Positions 7,251 to 9,507 of a DNA stretch of 9,507 bases are shown here, in pieces. Source of the DNA: CAZBQG01 sp964493945 (GTDB taxonomy: Bacteria > Pseudomonadota > Alphaproteobacteria > Rhodospirillales > UBA2165). Below the pieces are notes generated by a model. It saw nothing but the letters and a program-made list of their open reading frames with translations, searched no databases and was not told where the DNA came from. Numbering within the stretch: the first letter of the stretch is position 1; every line of letters begins with the position of its first letter. The stretch covers positions 1 to 9,507 of the forward strand of contig CAZBQG010000176.1 of the NCBI GenBank assembly GCA_964493945.1. The letters are read 5' to 3'. The position numbers were made by a program, and so were the translations under genes.

Positions 7251-8962
7251 GCTCTCAATATCAAACCATCCGCCATCAGGTGATGTGGGACCGGCTCATA
7301 AATGTGGTCGAGGAACAGGCCCGCACCATGATGCGCGTCGCCTTCTCGCCGGTGGTGAGGGAGGCCGGCGATCTGTCCGCCGGCATGTTCAACACCAAAG
7401 GAGAGTTATTGGCCCAGGCCGTCACCGGCACCCCTGGCCTGTTCAATTCCATGGCCCTTTCGGTCAAACATTTCATGGATGCCATACCGGCCGACGAAAT
7501 GCGCCCCGGTAATTCGTACATCACCAACGATCCCTGGAAGGGTACGGGGCATTTGTTTGACTTGGTGGTGGTGACGCCCGCCTTCCATAAAGACCGGCTG
7601 GTGGCCATCTTCGCTTGTACGGCCCATGTTTCCGATATCGGTGGCACCGGCCCGGACCCGGTCTCGCCCGATGTGTTCGCCGAGGGATTGTTCATTCCGA
7701 TCATGCCCTTATGCACCGAAGGGGTGATGAATCCCTGGCTGATCAATCTGATGCGCGCCAACAGCCGCGAGCCCGCCCATCTGGAAGGCGATGTCTATGC
7801 CCTGGTCGCCAGTAACGAAACAGGCGGGGAGCGCCTCAGGCGCATGATGGATGAATATGATCTGACCGATATCAAAGAGCTCAGCGCCTATATCCTGGAG
7901 ACCAGCGATATCTCCATGCTGGAAGCGGTGCAGGCCATGCCCCGGGGCGAATGGACCAGCTCCATGCGCATCGACGGTTTCGATGAGCCGCTGGACCTGG
8001 TGACCACGCTCAAGATGGATGGGGAATATGTGGATATCGATTTCGCCGGCTCGTCGGGCCCGTCCCGCTTCGGCATCAATTGCCCCATATGTTACACCGA
8101 CGCCTATACAAGCTTCGGCGCCAAATGCGTTGTTGCCCCCCATCTGGCCAACAACGCAGCCGTCCTGTCCCGCATCCGTATCACGGCGCCTGAAAATTCC
8201 ATCGTCAATGCCCTGTCGCCCGCGCCGGTCACGGCCCGTCAGGTGATCGGCCATATGTTGCCCGACGCGGCCTTGGGCTGTTTCGCCAAGGCCATGCCGG
8301 GCGGCGTGCAGGCCGAAGGAAGTGCCGCCATCTGGAACCTCCGCCTGGGAGGCGGTGCAGCCATCACCGGGGACACCAACCCGGATGCCCAGAAATTCCT
8401 GTCCCTTAATTTTCAAAGCGGCGGCATGGGCGGCCATCCCAATCATGACGGAATGTCGGCAACCGCCTATCCGTCAGGCGTCAAGGCCATCGCTATTGAG
8501 GTGACAGAAGCCATGACCCCCATGGTCTTCTGGAAGCGCCAATTGCGCGAAAATTCGGCCGGCGCCGGTAAATTCCGGGGCGGTCTGGGTCAATCGGTGG
8601 AAATAAGCAGCCGGGAAGGTACCCCCTTCGCCCTGTTTGCCGCCTATCAACGCCAAATCTTTCCCGCCAGGGGCAGCGACGGCGGCCATGACGGCGCCGC
8701 CGGAAGTTTCTGGCTGAAAGGCGGCGGCGAGCTGGGCAGCCGGGGCAAGCAGATCATTCCGGCAAATGAGCATCTGGTGATTGAAATCCCCGGCGGCGGC
8801 GGCCTCGGCAACCCGGCGGAGCGCGACCCGGCGGCCGTCCTGAAAGACGTGGTGAGCGGGCTGGTGAGCGGCGAGATGGCGCGCGATATCTATAAGGTGG
8901 CGATCACCGATGATCTCACCGTCGATGAGGAGGGGACGCGGGCGCTGAGGGAAGCGGGGTAG
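7247..8962 (+). CDS. Hydantoinase/oxoprolinase family protein, subunit B (HyuB-type)
   Basis: This is the partner subunit, 571 aa, full length for the family. It opens with the standard VMWDRLINVVEEQARTMMR (12-30) and VVREAGDLSAGMFNTKGEL. It keeps ITNDPWKGTGHLFD (92-105), AHVSDIGG (126-133), GGMGGHPNHDGMSAT (392-406) and the Gly-rich PGGGGLGNPAERDPAAVL near the end. His and Asp residues in the first two of these stretches are the likely metal ligands by family analogy. The start codon overlaps the stop of subunit A as ATGA, with GGAAGAGGA just upstream, so the two are translationally coupled and probably made in equal amounts. The stop at 8960-8962 lies three bases from the stop of the convergent dehydrogenase remnant, and no terminator fits between them. 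Confidence 0.95.
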   Translation: MSSQYQTIRHQVMWDRLINVVEEQARTMMRVAFSPVVREAGDLSAGMFNTKGELLAQAVTGTPGLFNSMALSVKHFMDAIPADEMRPGNSYITNDPWKGTGHLFDLVVVTPAFHKDRLVAIFACTAHVSDIGGTGPDPVSPDVFAEGLFIPIMPLCTEGVMNPWLINLMRANSREPAHLEGDVYALVASNETGGERLRRMMDEYDLTDIKELSAYILETSDISMLEAVQAMPRGEWTSSMRIDGFDEPLDLVTTLKMDGEYVDIDFAGSSGPSRFGINCPICYTDAYTSFGAKCVVAPHLANNAAVLSRIRITAPENSIVNALSPAPVTARQVIGHMLPDAALGCFAKAMPGGVQAEGSAAIWNLRLGGGAAITGDTNPDAQKFLSLNFQSGGMGGHPNHDGMSATAYPSGVKAIAIEVTEAMTPMVFWKRQLRENSAGAGKFRGGLGQSVEISSREGTPFALFAAYQRQIFPARGSDGGHDGAAGSFWLKGGGELGSRGKQIIPANEHLVIEIPGGGGLGNPAERDPAAVLKDVVSGLVSGEMARDIYKVAITDDLTVDEEGTRALREAG

Positions 8963-8965
8963 CCC

Positions 8966-9451
8966 TCAAAACTCCACCACGCTCCTGATGCTTTTGCCTT
9001 CATGCATGAGTTCGAAGCCTTTATTGATCTCCGCCAATGACAATTTGTGGGTGATCAGATCGTCGATGTTGATTTTGCCCTCCATGTACCAATCGACGAT
9101 TTTGGGTACATCCGTGCAGTCCTTGGCGCCGCCGAATGCCGTGCCCCGCCAGACCCGACCTGTCACCAGCTGAAACGGGCGGGTGGAGATTTCCTGGCCG
9201 GCGCCGGCGACGCCGATGATGGTGCTCTCGCCCCAGCCCTTGTGATAGCATTCCAAAGCCTGGCGCATGGTGTCCGTGTTGCCGATGCATTCAAAAGAAT
9301 GATCCGCACCGCCGCCGGTCAAATCCACCAGATAATCCACCAGCTCTCCCTCTACCTCGCCCGGATTGACGAAATGGGTCATGCCGAATTTTTCGCCTAA
9401 GGGTTTGCGGGCATTATTGAGATCAATACCGACGATCATATTGGCGCCAAC
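8966..9451 (-). pseudogene. Class III alcohol dehydrogenase, 5'-truncated remnant
   Basis: The frame encodes the C-terminal part of a zinc alcohol dehydrogenase of the S-(hydroxymethyl)glutathione dehydrogenase type. Diagnostic text includes SFECIGNTDTMRQALECYHKG (partly quoted), GVAGAGQEISTRPFQLVTG, KIVDWYMEGKINIDDLITH and LMHEGKSIRSVVEF. The family is about 370 aa and this portion starts near residue 210, in the second beta strand of the NAD fold (GANMIVGIDLN). Upstream the reading frame goes on as WTTQWGEDQV, unlike the family, and hits a stop at 9482-9484. The catalytic and structural zinc ligands and the first part of the NAD-binding domain are therefore absent. An internal ATG at 9439 could start a 157-residue peptide but has no good ribosome binding site. 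I infer a gene broken by an insertion. If the junction is an assembly error the gene would be intact elsewhere. Confidence 0.7.
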
Positions 9452-9507
9452 CTGGTCCTCCCCCCATTGAGTGGTCCACCTTTATAGTTAGGAAAAGGAG
9501 GATCAGA
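9452..9507 (+). mobile_element. Probable end of an insertion sequence
   Basis: Right of the point where dehydrogenase similarity stops, the sequence is non-coding in that frame. It contains TGGTCC twice (9453-9458 and 9472-9477), a run of six C's between them, and AAAAGGAGG (9493-9501), a strong ribosome binding site. The spacing predicts a plus-strand start codon just beyond the window. This layout, a short terminal sequence followed closely by a gene and lying inside a broken host gene, is typical of an insertion sequence and its transposase. No transposase residue is visible here and I cannot name the family. Confidence 0.4.

Noticed and set aside
7709..8446. Minus-strand open frame opposite hydantoinase subunit B, and similar ones at 5559-6203 (minus), 2080-2721 (plus) and 4329-4871 (plus)
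   Set aside because: All are antisense to genes with clear conserved motifs, and none has a ribosome binding site plus recognisable domain.

Overview
The window has about 58-60% G+C, dense genes and ordinary Shine-Dalgarno sites. Several encoded proteins (a hydantoinase A/B pair, an MFS_3 exporter, class III alcohol dehydrogenase sequence) look alphaproteobacterial, perhaps Rhodospirillales-like. That placement is an impression from protein similarity, not a computed result. I see no rRNA, tRNA or CRISPR array.

Layout, left to right. (1) 68-2604, minus strand: an exported dienelactone-hydrolase-family protein lies downstream of a CocE/NonD-family (peptidase S15-like) hydrolase, so two alpha/beta-hydrolases are read leftward. 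(2) About 2755-3480, plus strand: a small soluble GGDEF diguanylate cyclase with an intact inhibitory site, followed by a strong hairpin at 3500-3524 that looks usable as a terminator from both sides. (3) 3567-4988, minus strand: an MFS_3-type exporter, then a previously unannotatable-looking 26-codon ORF behind a Shine-Dalgarno with 14 bases complementary to the 16S rRNA 3' end. (4) 5163-8962, plus strand: a two-gene hydantoinase/oxoprolinase operon (HyuA-type then HyuB-type, overlapping ATGA), with a good sigma70-like promoter and an 8-bp inverted repeat touching its -35 box. (5) 8966 to the right edge: the C-terminal 40-45% of a class III alcohol dehydrogenase, convergent with the operon. 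It loses similarity abruptly near 9449 and meets an in-frame stop at 9482-9484. The last ~55 bases instead look like the start of another plus-strand gene with a strong ribosome binding site, probably the end of an insertion sequence.

Functionally the window reads as accessory catabolism: an ATP-dependent ring-opening amidohydrolase of unknown substrate, a divergently transcribed exporter that may share its control region, and two hydrolases acting on esters, amides or lactones. No racemase, carbamoylase or dedicated regulator is present to fix the substrate. The most unusual items are the tiny ORF at 3567-3647 and the broken dehydrogenase at the right edge.
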